Below, one piece after another: positions 23,401 to 34,318 of a DNA stretch of 64,000 nucleotides (positions are counted from its first letter, which is position 1; each line of letters opens with the position of its first letter). The stretch is taken from contig OY288243.1 in NCBI GenBank assembly GCA_958450325.1, positions 22,970,844 to 23,034,843 on the forward strand. The letters run 5' to 3'. Below the pieces are notes generated by a model. That model was given only the letters and a program-made list of their open reading frames with translations, was not told the DNA's origin and searched no databases. This DNA comes from Agrostemma githago. Taxonomy: Eukaryota > Streptophyta > Magnoliopsida > Caryophyllales > Caryophyllaceae. Both the position numbers and the translations under genes were made by a program.

Positions 23401-23631
23401 CGGGTGTGGGCTAGCGGGCAGACATGATCCTTGATCGATTAATTTTAATAATTATGTTTTGTGGATTGTTAAACCCTTTTGTGGATTTATTTAATTTTGG
23501 TCATTTTATTTAGGGCCTAATGTTTGACTTTACCATTTATATTTTTATAAAAACATAGTTACAGCGTGTTATAATCCCGAATCTACAGTGTTTCCGCCAC
23601 TGTATTGCGTTAGAATTTCTAGGGGATTACA
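20434..23631. mobile_element. Solo LTR, right part (3198 bp)
   Basis: AT-rich non-coding sequence that continues 7863-8182 after removal of Tat1. Ends GGGGATTACA, followed by the TSD TTGTC. No gene, primer site or internal domain is attached to either end, so it is a solo LTR formed by recombination between the two LTRs of a full element. Orientation is undecided because the ends are symmetric. A GC-richer segment at about 22790-23100 has no recognisable coding content. Confidence 0.75.
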
Positions 23632-23780
23632 TTGTCACTAAATTCTTGCAAAACCCTTGAATCTTCAATAAAAACACAAGTCTTCAACTAAAGAAGGAAA
23701 CTTGATTACAAATTATAGGGTAGAATTAATCTAATACTAAGAGAGTTTTACTAAATCTATGGAATTTTACTATTATGAGA

Positions 23781-23834
<54 letters not shown>
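23781..23834 (+). repeat. (ACT)18 microsatellite
   Basis: Uninterrupted ACT repeat of 18 units inside the putative LTR fragment. Confidence 0.95.
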
Positions 23835-23835
<1 letters not shown>

Positions 23836-24043
23836 AGGAGATCTACTATACGACTCTAACCTAAGGAGGCACAAATTAAGACACACCCTAAGGTGAAAAC
23901 CTATGGTTAATATATATACTAACCCTTAATGGGTCACACTACTTAAATCCTATAATCCAATTCCTCTCATTTAAGCTAGACCTTCACCATTTGCATCTTC
24001 ATGGGGTAAAACTTCACCCTGCGGTTGACGAGTTGACACCATC

Positions 24044-24251
24044 GGGTGAAATTTCACCCGGTGAGATTTTCTTCTCAAATCGCGATTTTTGGCGCTTTTC
24101 TCCATCGGGCGAAATTTCACCTGGTGGGCGAAATTTCGCCCGGTCGTTTCGCCCGGTGGGATTTGTCCAAGAAGATTTTCGGGAGGTGGAAAATGTCGTT
24201 GGGCAAAATTTCGCCTGGTGATGACTCATCGGGTGAAATTTCACCCGGTGA
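24044..24251 (-). promoter_or_regulatory. Array of GGGTGAAATTTCACCC-type dyads upstream of a TATA stretch
   Basis: Perfect or near-perfect dyads recur: CGGGTGAAATTTCACCCG near 24045 and again near 24231, with GGGCGAAATTTCACCTGG, GGCGAAATTTCGCCC and GGGCAAAATTTCGCC variants between. All lie 130-340 bp upstream, on the minus strand, of TATATATA at 23910-23918. Open frames over this stretch only translate the repeat. Confidence 0.6.
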
Positions 24252-24632
24252 TACTTCGCCTCTTTTCCGGTCTCTTTCTTTGTCGATCAATTGGATCACT
24301 TGAACTTTTGGTTGTGTGCTTTGCTCTTTGGACCGTATCTCTCTCATGCTCGTAGAAGCTCAGACACGTTTTCGGTCGAAAATCCTATCAAAATAGACAG
24401 AAATCTATCAAAAACACGTAAAATGCAAAAGAGAGACACTAATGCGAGAATTACTCAAAATACGGCGATAATCGCACTTTAATCTCGCAAAACGGAGGAA
24501 AAACGGGTCTAAATGGGAGGAAAAACGGTCCAAATTTGGTACACAACAATTACCCAGCTGTATGCGTTCCGTCAGATGCAGGTGGATCGCCACTTCCTTG
24601 ATGCTTGTTTGTCCTATTGAGACGACACATAT

Positions 24633-26203
24633 CATGTTTTCGCCTTTCCCCGGGGCGAAAGTTGTCCTTTACCCGAGGAGATTGCTGTTGTGGGAGGATG
24701 GAACCCCATACTTCGTCCTGCTGTCCTGTTTTCAGTCCACGATCCTAGGAGGAAGCTACGCGAATTTTAAGGCTTTCCCATAATGAAGTATCTCGAATGG
24801 TTGAAGGTGATACTATTTCTTTGATTGACTTGGCCGAGAAATTTATGAACCCGCATGATGTCCGGGTCAGGCCGGCCCACAGCCGTAGGGCCTTCTCTTT
24901 TTGCAAGCTCCATGTTTACGCTTTTGAAGGTCACATGGATTTGTTGTGATGCATGGGTGATGTCTGTCTTTTCACCGTGGTTGACCTGATGAAGACGGAA
25001 CACAGCCCGACTTGGCTGATTACGGGGGAAATTATCCAAGGTTTGGATAATCGTAAGAGGGATTCGTCGGTTCGTCTGACCGGGAGCACCCGCTTATTGC
25101 AGGTACGTTGCTTCGGTTTTTTCTAATTTTTTGATTTCTCAATTTCTCGATTTTTTTTTTGATTTTTTTCCCGCGATTTCCTGCTACCGTGGGCACTAGA
25201 TCGAGTGCCTTTGTAAAAAGCCCCCTGCCCGATTTCAGGGGTGTCACTCGATCGAGTGACCCCAAAGCACTCGATCGAGGGCTCTCAGGCAAACGTCTAT
25301 TCTACTCGGGAACCTATATTTTTGTTTCTTTTTCAGCTTTGGCTATTTGAGAGGCTATCAGTCATAGATCCTCCCCTTGACCCGAGTCAATACCGTCCTA
25401 ATCAGGTGATGACAAGGAGACGGGCTATTGATTTTTCACGCCATATTACTCAGAAATACTAGGACGAAGTGTTGACTTTCCATGGCGGTCCGCTGATCCG
25501 GTGGGTAGTGCCATGGTGGCCTATTTATGTTTGGACGAGCTTGGCTTCGAGGGATAAGGCTCGCTATCAGGTAATCTTGTCTTTCAGGCAGACAATTCAT
25601 TTTTACCCCGACCGTATACCAAGGCAGTATGGTTGGTCCCAAAGAATCCCGGAGGTTGAAGAAGTTGTGAGTCAATCTACCCAATTGACTGATGTGTTGT
25701 GCGACACTTGGATGCAAAGATGGTACACTCAGCCCACTTGGCCCATTCCCAAATCTCTTCATTCAATTTGGGTATCGGATTCTTATGTGAAGTGGACTAA
25801 AGCCGATTTTGCGAAGGCCCGAGCTGCTTTAAAGGTTGATGAAGCTTTTGACCTACTTCGGATTGAGCAAGTTAAAGACAATAGAGGCTTTTTTGACGAA
25901 GGCGACACTCCGGCTACATTGGTCTGTCTAATGCCAGGTCAGAGAGGGAGGACTAGGACTCAAACTGAAGGGTCCAGTGCTAGAGGTGCGCGGGGGAAAG
26001 TGAGCCCCCAGACTGACTTAGAAAGGAGACTTGGTCCGAAACTGGCAGTTCAGGACCGACTTGGTCCTCGAGACAGGCTACCCGAGCACGTACGTGCTCG
26101 ACTTGGACCAGTTACGATGGCAGAAGACCCGCTGTCGAAGAAACGGGTTCGAGCAAAAGAGGTTCCCTTGGTGATCCGGGAATGCTCGCCCCAGGCTCGG
26201 TGA
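24633..26203 (+). pseudogene. Antisense plant-mobile-domain-like gene of element B
   Basis: Lies on the strand opposite to gag-pol. Homology becomes readable at about 24633 with HVFAFPRGESCPLPEEIAV. It continues past a stop and frame change near 24770-24780, a stop near 24947, and exon end RLLQ at 25102. An intron 25103-25336 (GT at 25103, CAG at 25334-25336) joins in phase 0 to LWLFERLSV, followed by a TAG at 25460-25462 and an open frame to TGA at 26203. The blocks LLQLW, FYPDRIPRQYGWSQRIP and WSVPWWPI-like residues are typical, as I recall, of the plant mobile domain. The C-terminal part is Arg-rich and low-complexity. Non-functional in this copy. Confidence 0.65.
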
Positions 26204-26418
26204 CATCGGGCTCCACGTGACCCTAAGGATAAGCGAAAGGGCAAAATGCCCTAAATACTAGTCTCCTTAATTTTATTATTTAAGTATTACTATTATTTTT
26301 GTGGTGTGCCTTTTTTTTCGTGTGTTTGCCGTTTATTTTTGTTGTAATTTTTGAAATTGTTGGGTTTTTAATAAAAGACATATTAGTTTATACCGTTTTC
26401 GTCTTCTTCGTTATTGCA

Positions 26419-26486
26419 GTGGTTGTACCCTTTTGAGGGGTTGCCTACGTATCCACAATTAGCGGAATCAAACCAAACCTAGTTCA
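26419..26486 (+). other. Conserved block between convergent pol and antisense gene of B
   Basis: GTGGTTGTACCC, then GGTTGCCTACGTATCCAC, then GGAATCAAACC and CTAGTTC. The same block is kept in element A (2702-2771). It sits between the stop of the antisense gene (26203) and the stop of pol (26650). The rest of 26204-26649 is AT-rich and shows no gene. Confidence 0.6.
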
Positions 26487-26649
26487 AACATAGATTTTTT
26501 TGCAATTTTCGAAATACACCAAGACTATTAGTTCGAGATGTGCGACAGTAGGATAAGTAATCCTAGCTCATTGACTTGCTTATAATTTTGAAAAATTTAT
26601 AAAAAGACAAAATTTTATAAACTTTTTGCAAATGACATTGAGATAAGGT

Positions 26650-28650
26650 TTAGGGGTAGTAACGCTTCAGCTGGTCCAAGTTGTTTGGGTTGACGAATTC
26701 ATTCCCGTCCAAGTCTGTTAGCATCACTGCTCCTCCCGATAGGACCTTCTTTACCAAGTACGACCCAACCCAATTGGGTTTAAATTTTCCTCTTGGGTCG
26801 ACCGGTAGTAATGCACGGACCGATTTTAGAACTAGATCCCCTTCTTTGATATTTCTGGGCCTAACTCTTTTGTTGAAAGCCCGTTGTATCCTCTTTTGGT
26901 ATATTTGGATGTTGTTGAGGGCCCGGGACCGTCGTTCATCTAAAAGAACTAGTGAGTCGTATCGGGCTTGGACCCAATCTGCTTCAGGCATTTGGCTCTC
27001 AAGTAAAATCCTAAGGGATGGTACTTCCAGTTCGACTAGTTGGACCACTTCCATTTCGTATGTCTAGTAATAAGGAGTTGCTCCAGTTGCGGTGCGAATT
27101 GACGTTCGGTACCCCCATAGGGCAAAAGGTATTTTGTCGGGCCAGTCCAGGTAATTCTCAGCCATCGTTTTAAGTATGGTGACAATCGTTTTATTAGCTG
27201 CCTCTACCGCTCCATTTGTTTGGGGACGGTAAGGCGAAGATGTATGCCTTTGGATTTAATACTTCGCTATCAAAGTAGCAGTTTCAGCTTGGAAATGGGT
27301 TCCGTGATCACTGATGAACTCATGCGGGATCCCGTACCGGCATATAATCTTGTTCTGGATAAACTTGGCAACGTGCTTGACATTCAAGATCCGGTATGAC
27401 TCAGCTTCGACCCATTTGGTGAAATAGTCGGTAGCCACCAAAATGAAACAGTGACCTCCTGTCCCGGAAGCGTTCACCTTTCCAATTATATCAATTCACC
27501 AAGTTGAGAACGACCATGGTGATGTCATGGTATATAGTAGGGAAGACGGCATATGTTGTACATTGGCAAAAATCTGACAGTTATGGCAGTGTTTGACATA
27601 TAACTGACAGTCGGTTTCCATGTTGTTCCAATAATACCCGAGCCTCATGATTTTTTGGGCTAGCATATGGGCGTTCATATGCGGGCCATTTTCACCATCG
27701 TGCACTTCGGACATAACCTTTTCAGCCTTTACTTTATCGATACACAAGAGGAGAGCCCCCTGTGCCGTCTTTTTGTATAATTGTCCGTCGTTCGTACGAA
27801 CGAATTGGGTTGCCAATCTTCGCAAGGCTTTCTTGGCCCGGTTTTCAGTTCCCGGGGGATATTCTCCCGTTGTCAGGTAGGTTAGGACAGCCTGATACCA
27901 AGGTTCTGGATTGGTTATTTCGATATCTTGAATGGCGTGGATATATGCCGGCTCGGATCGTCTTTCGACGCAAATTGGCATGCTGGTTAGATGCTCTGGG
28001 ACATTTAGTAAGGATGCTAATTTGAAAAGTGCATCCGTGAACTGGTTTTCTTCTCGTGGTAGATAAATGTATTCTACCTTTTGGAATTGTTTTTCGAGAA
28101 CCCTTACTCGCGCCTGGTAGGCCACGAGATTGGCGTTCCGAGTTTTCCATTTTTGTAGAGCTTGATTGATGACTAGAGATGAGTCACCGTGGACCCGGAG
28201 GTTTGTTACTCCTAAATCAGCGGTGACTTGCAACCCGTGAATACATGCTTCATACTCGGCTGCGTTGTTAGTGACATCAAAGTCCAATTTAATGGATAAT
28301 GGTGTATGCTCTCCTTTCGGTGAAATTAACAGAATCCCGACTCCGAATCCTCGGAAGTTGGACGCCCCATCAAAATACAAATCCCATGTCTCGGTGTCGG
28401 TGTGGAATATGTCTTCATCTGGAAAAGCCCAAGTATCGGTGTGTTCTTCTTCAGATACGGGACTATCGGCGAGAAATTCGGCTACTACCCGACCTTTGAT
28501 GGCTTTTAATGGTACGAACCTGAGGTCGAACTCTACTAACATTAAATTCCATCTGGACATCCTCCCGTTAAGGATGGGCTTTTCGAACAGGTACTTGATA
28601 GGATCCATTTTTGGATAATACATGTACTTCGTGACTGAGCATATAGTGCC
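26650..28650 (-). pseudogene. pol: Element B second RNase H and integrase (broken)
   Basis: One frame runs from about 28623 to 26650 with in-frame stops at 27498-27496, 27258-27256 and near 27065. It starts with the end of the first RNase H (MDPIKYLFEKP). The second RNase H has YFDGASN, NNAAEYEA, VHGDSS and FTDALFKLA. The integrase zinc finger HDGENGPHMNAHML...CHNC lies at about 27700-27590. Core fragments are IDIIGKV, ISDHGTHF and NGAVEAANK, and the C-terminal part GDLVLKSVRALLPVDPRGKF ends LKRYYP. A frameshift near 28650 separates it from RT. Confidence 0.85.
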
Positions 28651-30119
28651 GGAGCTTTTTAGTGGCCCAAACCAAAGCTAGGCACGTTTTTCTCGAGCAT
28701 TGTATACTTGCATTCGTATTCCAGGAACTCTTTACTGATGTAGTAAATAGCCCGCTCTTCTGAATCGACTGTCTGGGCCTGCATAGCTCCCATGGTTGTC
28801 TCGGTCGTTGTTAGGTATAACGACAAAGGCAAACTGGGTTGAGGTGGCATTAATACCGGCGGTGCAGACAGAATCTCCTTGATCTTATCGAAAGCCGTTT
28901 GACATTTATCGTCCCACAATGCTCGTTCTCCTATCTTTAGTTTCTTGAAAATGGGTTCACATACCATGGTTAACTTTGAAATAAACCGGCAAATATATTG
29001 GACTTTCCCGAGAAACCCCCTTATTTCTTTTTCGGTTTTGGGTGGCTGCATCTCGGTAATGGTCTTGATTTTAGCTAGGTTGACCTCGATGCCGCGTTGG
29101 CTAATGATATGGCCCAGTAATTTGCCTGATGTTACCCGGAAACTGTATTTTTGAGGGTTTAACCTCATGTTGTATTTGCGTAGTCGGGTAAAGAATTTTC
29201 TTAGAGCCGCAATGTGCCCACTTCGGTCTTTATACTTGACGATCATGTGGTCCACATAAACCTCCACTTTCTTATGCATAATGTCGTGTAGTAAGGTTGT
29301 GGCGGTTCGTTGATAAGTGGCCCCAGCATTGATGAGACCAAATGGCATAACAGTATAATAGTAAGTACCCCAAGGTGTAATAAAGGTAGTCTTACTCATG
29401 TCTTCTTCTGCCATTTTGATTTGATTGTACTCGTCATACCCGTCCATAAATGATAGAAGGGCATGGTCGGCCGTGTTGTCCACCAGTATATCGATGTGTG
29501 GCAATGAAAAACTGACTTTTGGGCTGGCCTTATTAAGGTCCCGAAAGTCTACACATACCCGCACCTTACCGTCCTTTTTAGGTACCGGCACGATGTTCGC
29601 AACCCAGTCTGGATATTCAGAAAATTGTATGAAGCCCGCTTTGAATTGCTTGTCGACTTCTTCTTTGACTTTGAGAGACCATTCGGACCTCATTCTTCGG
29701 AGCTTCTGTTTTACCGGTTTACACCCATCTTTGATGGGTATACGGTGTTCAACTATTTCCCGATCTATCCCCGGCATGTCCTTGTAGGACCATGCGAAGA
29801 CATCCTTGAATTCTTGGAGGAGGTCCGTGAGTTGTTTTCTCTCCTCAGGATCTAAAGATAAGCCCAACTTAAGCATCTGGGGCTCTAAAGGGGTTCCTAC
29901 ATTGATGGACTCGGTTTCTTCAATTACCGGATCTCGGGATTCCCTTTGTTTGAGCTGCTCGATCAGATGTGGAGGTGGAGGTACCTGTTCATCGGGTTTC
30001 TCAATGTCATTGCATATAAAATTTTTGAAAGCATTTTGAAAATAAGATAAGTCGTAAGCGGAATGATTTTCGTTATTATTAATAGTAAATTTGGAAAACA
30101 GCTCGAAGAGAGCGGCCAT
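28651..30119 (-). pseudogene. pol: Element B reverse transcriptase and first RNase H
   Basis: Open on the minus strand from 30119 to 28659, preceded by an acidic linker. RT motifs are readable: VPVPKKDGKVRVCVDFRDLN, PFGLINAGATYQ and GFLGKVQYICRFI. The catalytic motif reads YVDHMIVK where YVDD is expected (about 29265-29240), and FMDGYSGYNQ is changed to FMDGYDEYNQ. Both argue against activity. The RNase H part (YLTTTETTMGAMQAQ, IYYISKEF) is read until the frameshift near 28650. Confidence 0.85.
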
Positions 30120-31319
30120 CTGATCGTTGGTCAGAGGCGGGATAGGGAGTGCTTTCGGGACCGGCCCCGAGACTCTAGTGGAAGTGACTAAAGGAAGAGG
30201 GGTTACAAAATCGACTTTAGCATCGGACCCTCTAGACTCGGACTTTGACTCAGACTCAGACTCAGACTAAGACTCGGTACCCGTCATGTCTCCTTCACCG
30301 GTGGTCAACTTGTAGACTCGACCTTGACTGTCGGTCCACTTGATGGTCTTCCTCCAGGCCCTTTTCCCGGTGTCTGCTCCAACTTCGGAGATCAGCTTAG
30401 TTGGGTCGAACCTATTGCTGCGGAGGATCAGGTTCACCAGGTCTTCTTTAGGAGCTGGGATGGCCTTGTCTTACCCGAATAGGAGCCCCAACACGGGCTC
30501 AGAGTTATTTGCACCCTCCTTGGATTCCGTTTGGACGAGGGCAAATATGTCATCTGGGATGAAATTGCATTCCCGAGCCGATTTGGTCTCGGGATATGTG
30601 ATAGTGGGCTGGTAGAGGCCCACTTGGATAGCCCCAAATACCGGTGTAACGAAGTAGTTGGTTAGTTTGGGGCTATAAGGGCCCAAGTAGGTACCCTTGA
30701 TGATGCTTTGAGCCTTCTGAGAACCGACCCGGACCGTGTTTTCTAGGGTCGCAGCATACCCTAGACCGGATCGTGATTCTCCGTCATTCAGCACTTCGAT
30801 GATCTTCCCTGCCGGAAGATATGGTCTCGAGGTAGCCCCCGGTAAATAGCCCAAGTTTTGTAGCATCTTATCGATGCTAGTAGTGAAGTAGGGCCTGAAG
30901 AGATATTCTTCTTCAATAATTCCCACGAAATCAAATCCTCGTGGGTTGGCCCGGCCGGTAGCGTTACAGCTTTCCACGGTAATGGGGGTTGCCTCCAGTG
31001 TGATGACACCGTCTTGAAGATGCATCTTGACCATTCTATGGAGGGTCGAGGACACGGCTTTGACCGCATGGATCCAAGGCCTTCCCAGTAGCAAGTTGAA
31101 AGACGAGGTGACATCAATCACCTGGAACTCCAGTTCTTTCTCGATTGGGCCCGTTATAATTGTCAGTTTAACGGCCCCAGCAACCGGTTTTGGGCTTCCA
31201 TCAAAAGCCTGAATAGTCTGCATGGTTGGAAGATAGTCGGCCTCGGTGATGCCGAGGGCTTTGGCGGTCCTTAAAGGTAGGACATTTACAGCGGATCCAT
31301 CATTGATTAGGGTCATTGG
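30120..31319 (-). pseudogene. pol: Element B protease and linker, left of the Copia insertion
   Basis: From 31319 down: NDGSAVNVLPL (the degenerate DxGS protease motif), FDGSPKPVAGAV, FNLLLGRPWIH, then a linker to a stop at about 30471, then LVNLILRSNRFDPTKLI and a Ser/Glu/Asp repeat ending in a TAG-type stop near 30268. The Copia TSD ATTGG (31315-31319) cuts the codons just before the protease motif. The upstream half continues at 41500 as LYITVICRGKYLP. Confidence 0.75.
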
Positions 31320-32631
31320 TGAAGGGTTCGAAACCCACTAATTATACTCCTCTAATTAGTTACTAAATTACTTGTTAATTTAGTATATAAAGATCTAGTT
31401 ACATGCATGACATCAAATGACAAAAACTAGATATAAGAAGAGATTTCCTTACATAAACAATGAGGAAATATTGGGCACAATAAGAAAACTCCTTTTCTTA
31501 TTGTTCTTGAGCTATTAATAGTATGGATGATCCTCCAAAACCTTGAATCTCCAATGTAGAAGATCTCCTTTAAGTTGCACCAAGAATCAACCCAAATAAT
31601 CACCACTATTATTAACTAGATAATAGTAGTGATAAAACAACACTAATATTATGAATCTATTACTACTTTAGTAATGAAGATGAATACTAGTATTAGAGAG
31701 AGTTTTGGAGAGATGAGGTAAAAAGCCAAAGCTCATGCATGCAAAATGAATTGGTGAGTGGAAAAGAGAACAAAAAGCCCCCTTTTTACTACCCCAAAAC
31801 CGGCCACCCCATATGGGGAAGACTAAAATGCATTATTTTATTTGCATGCTTAAAGTCTAGTGTCTAGTGTCATTATTACTATTATTTATGCATGTAGTAA
31901 AAATAAGACCAACCACTATTGCCATTATTTTTACTAGTGTACCATACACACATGTACATAAAAATGGGTCCTTATTTATTGTCATTTGTCATACAAATGC
32001 AATGTGTGACATGATCAATTATCTCCATAATTGATCACATCAAATAATATACACTTAACTCCTTAAGTAGTATATTACTATTATATCTATATATAATAGG
32101 TCCCATATTAATAATAATAATCAATTAGCTAAACTTACAACTCCTTGTAAATATATTAACGGCTAATTACCACTATCCATAAAAGCATACAAAACCTCAA
32201 CTAATTTAGTAATTAACGTTTAAATACCAAATTAGGTCTTATTTAATCGTATTAAAATAAGACGTAAAATTTATTCAGTCAATTATCGTATAATAGACTA
32301 ATAAACTTAATCGGACAGAGTTCCAAACTCCATCTCCAATAAATAACTCTCGTTACCATGCATATATCACTATATACGCAAGGAACTAATTAGCTGTATC
32401 AGATACAAATAATTAGTCTTCTATTTGGGTCTCATCCAATAGGTGTGACCGAAAGGGATCAGTTGATCACCGCCGTCATACGACAATAACGTCTAACTCT
32501 AGTCAGCTGAGCGTTACCGATTTACGTTAATCAACTGACGTGGAGTATCAATGTACTAATTATCCCAAGTATATTCCGCTCATGAGATTTAATATATCAA
32601 TGCACTATTGTGGAGGACACTCGCTCCAACA
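31320..32631 (-). repeat. 3' LTR of the Copia element
   Basis: Begins TGAAGGGTTCG and ends GCTCCAACA on the plus strand. Same length and apparently the same sequence as 40188-41499. The polypurine tract on the minus strand, AAGTGGGAGAT, is at 32632-32642. Confidence 0.95.
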
Positions 32632-33502
32632 ATCTCCCACTTGTCCGATACAAGCTGTGCATGTAGCCACTATATTGCGGAGTACTCCTACTCCATCAAT
32701 GTCTCCTACTTGTCTACACAAGTTGTGCGCTACCGATTCTCTTGTCTTTTTGATGTCACATCCTCCCACTCATCACAAGGTGTCTTTCAGGTCGCACTTG
32801 TGATTTAAATATATAATAAGAGTGGTTTTCTCGATCTGGAGAATAACTGTTTGACCGGAAAATCTACCATAGATCTATTTCCGAGCGTGGCCACGCATTT
32901 CCAGTTACTTCTCCTCGATTGGCCCAAGGATGTATGTACCCGACGTGGGTGGACAATTCCTGTTGACCCAACTTATACTGTATAATGCAGATCACCATGA
33001 CCCAGAAGATGCCCATCAGCCTCCTTTCACGGCACGACTTAGGACACCAACCTAAGCCAATCGGAAACTGCACCGACTCAGATAAATGGTCGCCAGTCTA
33101 AAGAATCGACTCATAGGAATAAAATAGAAATCCCCGCCACGACCAGGCTTCAACTAATTTGATAAGGGACTCTATTGTGGTCACTGCCCGGCAGAGTGAC
33201 AATCAGTCTGCCTATGTAAATGACCAGTCATCTCCATGACCCCATGGTCTTGAACTAACCATCGATCAACTTACAATCTTGTCACTCCGAGTCGTCACCT
33301 CATTAAGTGACAAGGGGCAAAAATACTATGTTCAAACGTTCACTTGAATAGGGTTCAAGATTGTCTCACAATCTATTCGAATGAACAAAGTATGGGTTTA
33401 GTCAAACTAAACAAAAGAGTTCATATTGAAACTTGAACAATGAATGCTATTATCATAAATGTAAAAATTGCTACAATATCCAATTATTACATCTTAGATT
33501 AC
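32632..33502. other. 3' untranslated region of the Copia element
   Basis: Sequence between the RNase H stop (33503) and the LTR. Apart from the purine tract at its left edge I see no gene or repeat in it. Confidence 0.6.
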
Positions 33503-34318
33503 TTATGGAAAGTCCGGGACTTTTCTCAATCCCATTGCAACAACATGACCATCATGTTTAGCCTTTGAAAGAGGTTTGGTTAAAGGATCAGCGATATTCT
33601 CGTCAGTCCCAACCTTACATATATTGATTTCCTTCCTTTCCTCGAGATCTCTTATCACGTGGTATTTCCTAAGTACATGTCTAGACTTATTGCCATACTT
33701 GGGCTCTTTTGCTTGAAAAATGGCCCCGCTGTTATCACAATATATGGTGATAGGATCCTCGACGGAGTGGACTACTCCTAGTCCTTCCAAAAACTGACGA
33801 ATCCAAACAGCTTCCTTTGCAGCTTCCGAAGCCGCGACGTACTCAGCTTCTGTTGTAGAATCCGCGGTGACACTTTGCTTGGAGCTCTTCCAACTAATGG
33901 CTCCTCCATTCAACATATAAACATAGCCGGATTGGGATTTCAAATCATCCCGATCGGTTTGGAAACTGGCATCCGTGTAACCTCTTACACGTAATTCAGT
34001 ATCCCCTCCAAACACTAAGAACGAATCCTTGGTCCTTCGCAAGTACTTAAGGATGTTCTTCACGGCTGTCCAGTGACTTTCACCTGGATTGGCTTGATAA
34101 CGACTCGTCATGCTCAAAGCATACGAAACATCGGGACGAGTGCACGTCATGGCATACATGATTGATCCAACCGCGGAAGCATATGGGATCAACTTCATGC
34201 GTTCAATTTCTTCGGGTGTGGTAGGACACTGTGACTTGCACAAAATGGTACCTTGACTCATGGGAAGAAAGCCTCTCTTAGAGTCTTTCATTTTGAATCG
34301 ATCAAGAATCTTATCTAT
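33503..34318 (-). CDS. pol: Copia RNase H and RT C-terminal part (separated from the rest by the inverted insert)
   Basis: Open on the minus strand to the stop at 33503. Starts within IDKILDRFKMKDSKRGFLPM, the end of RT, then YASAVGSIMYAMTCTRPDVS and the RNase H residues TDASF, EAEYVAASEA, IYCDNSGA and ENIADPLTKPL (D, E, D, D all present). In an intact element this would follow 35300 directly. Here it lies beyond the inverted copy, so it can no longer be translated as part of the polyprotein. Confidence 0.85.
   Translation of the reverse strand: MDKILDRFKMKDSKRGFLPMSQGTILCKSQCPTTPEEIERMKLIPYASAVGSIMYAMTCTRPDVSYALSMTSRYQANPGESHWTAVKNILKYLRRTKDSFLVFGGDTELRVRGYTDASFQTDRDDLKSQSGYVYMLNGGAISWKSSKQSVTADSTTEAEYVAASEAAKEAVWIRQFLEGLGVVHSVEDPITIYCDNSGAIFQAKEPKYGNKSRHVLRKYHVIRDLEERKEINICKVGTDENIADPLTKPLSKAKHDGHVVAMGLRKVPDFP

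Larger units (their letters stand above)
23632..24549 (-). mobile_element. Outer fragment of a split LTR (Athila-like?)
   Basis: On the minus strand the sequence starts TGTTGTGTACC at 24549, exactly where the antisense gene of element B loses its upstream sequence. It then has a dyad array (24044-24251), a TATA-rich stretch (23910-23918), a microsatellite, and continues through 7862-7771. This order fits the first part of an LTR inserted into element B. Its other end lies left of the window, so I cannot confirm it. Confidence 0.4.

Noticed and set aside
23991..24347. Open frames with GEISPGEISP-like repeats on both strands
   Set aside because: They are translations of the GGTGAAATTTCACC dyad array. 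A palindrome gives similar peptides on both strands.
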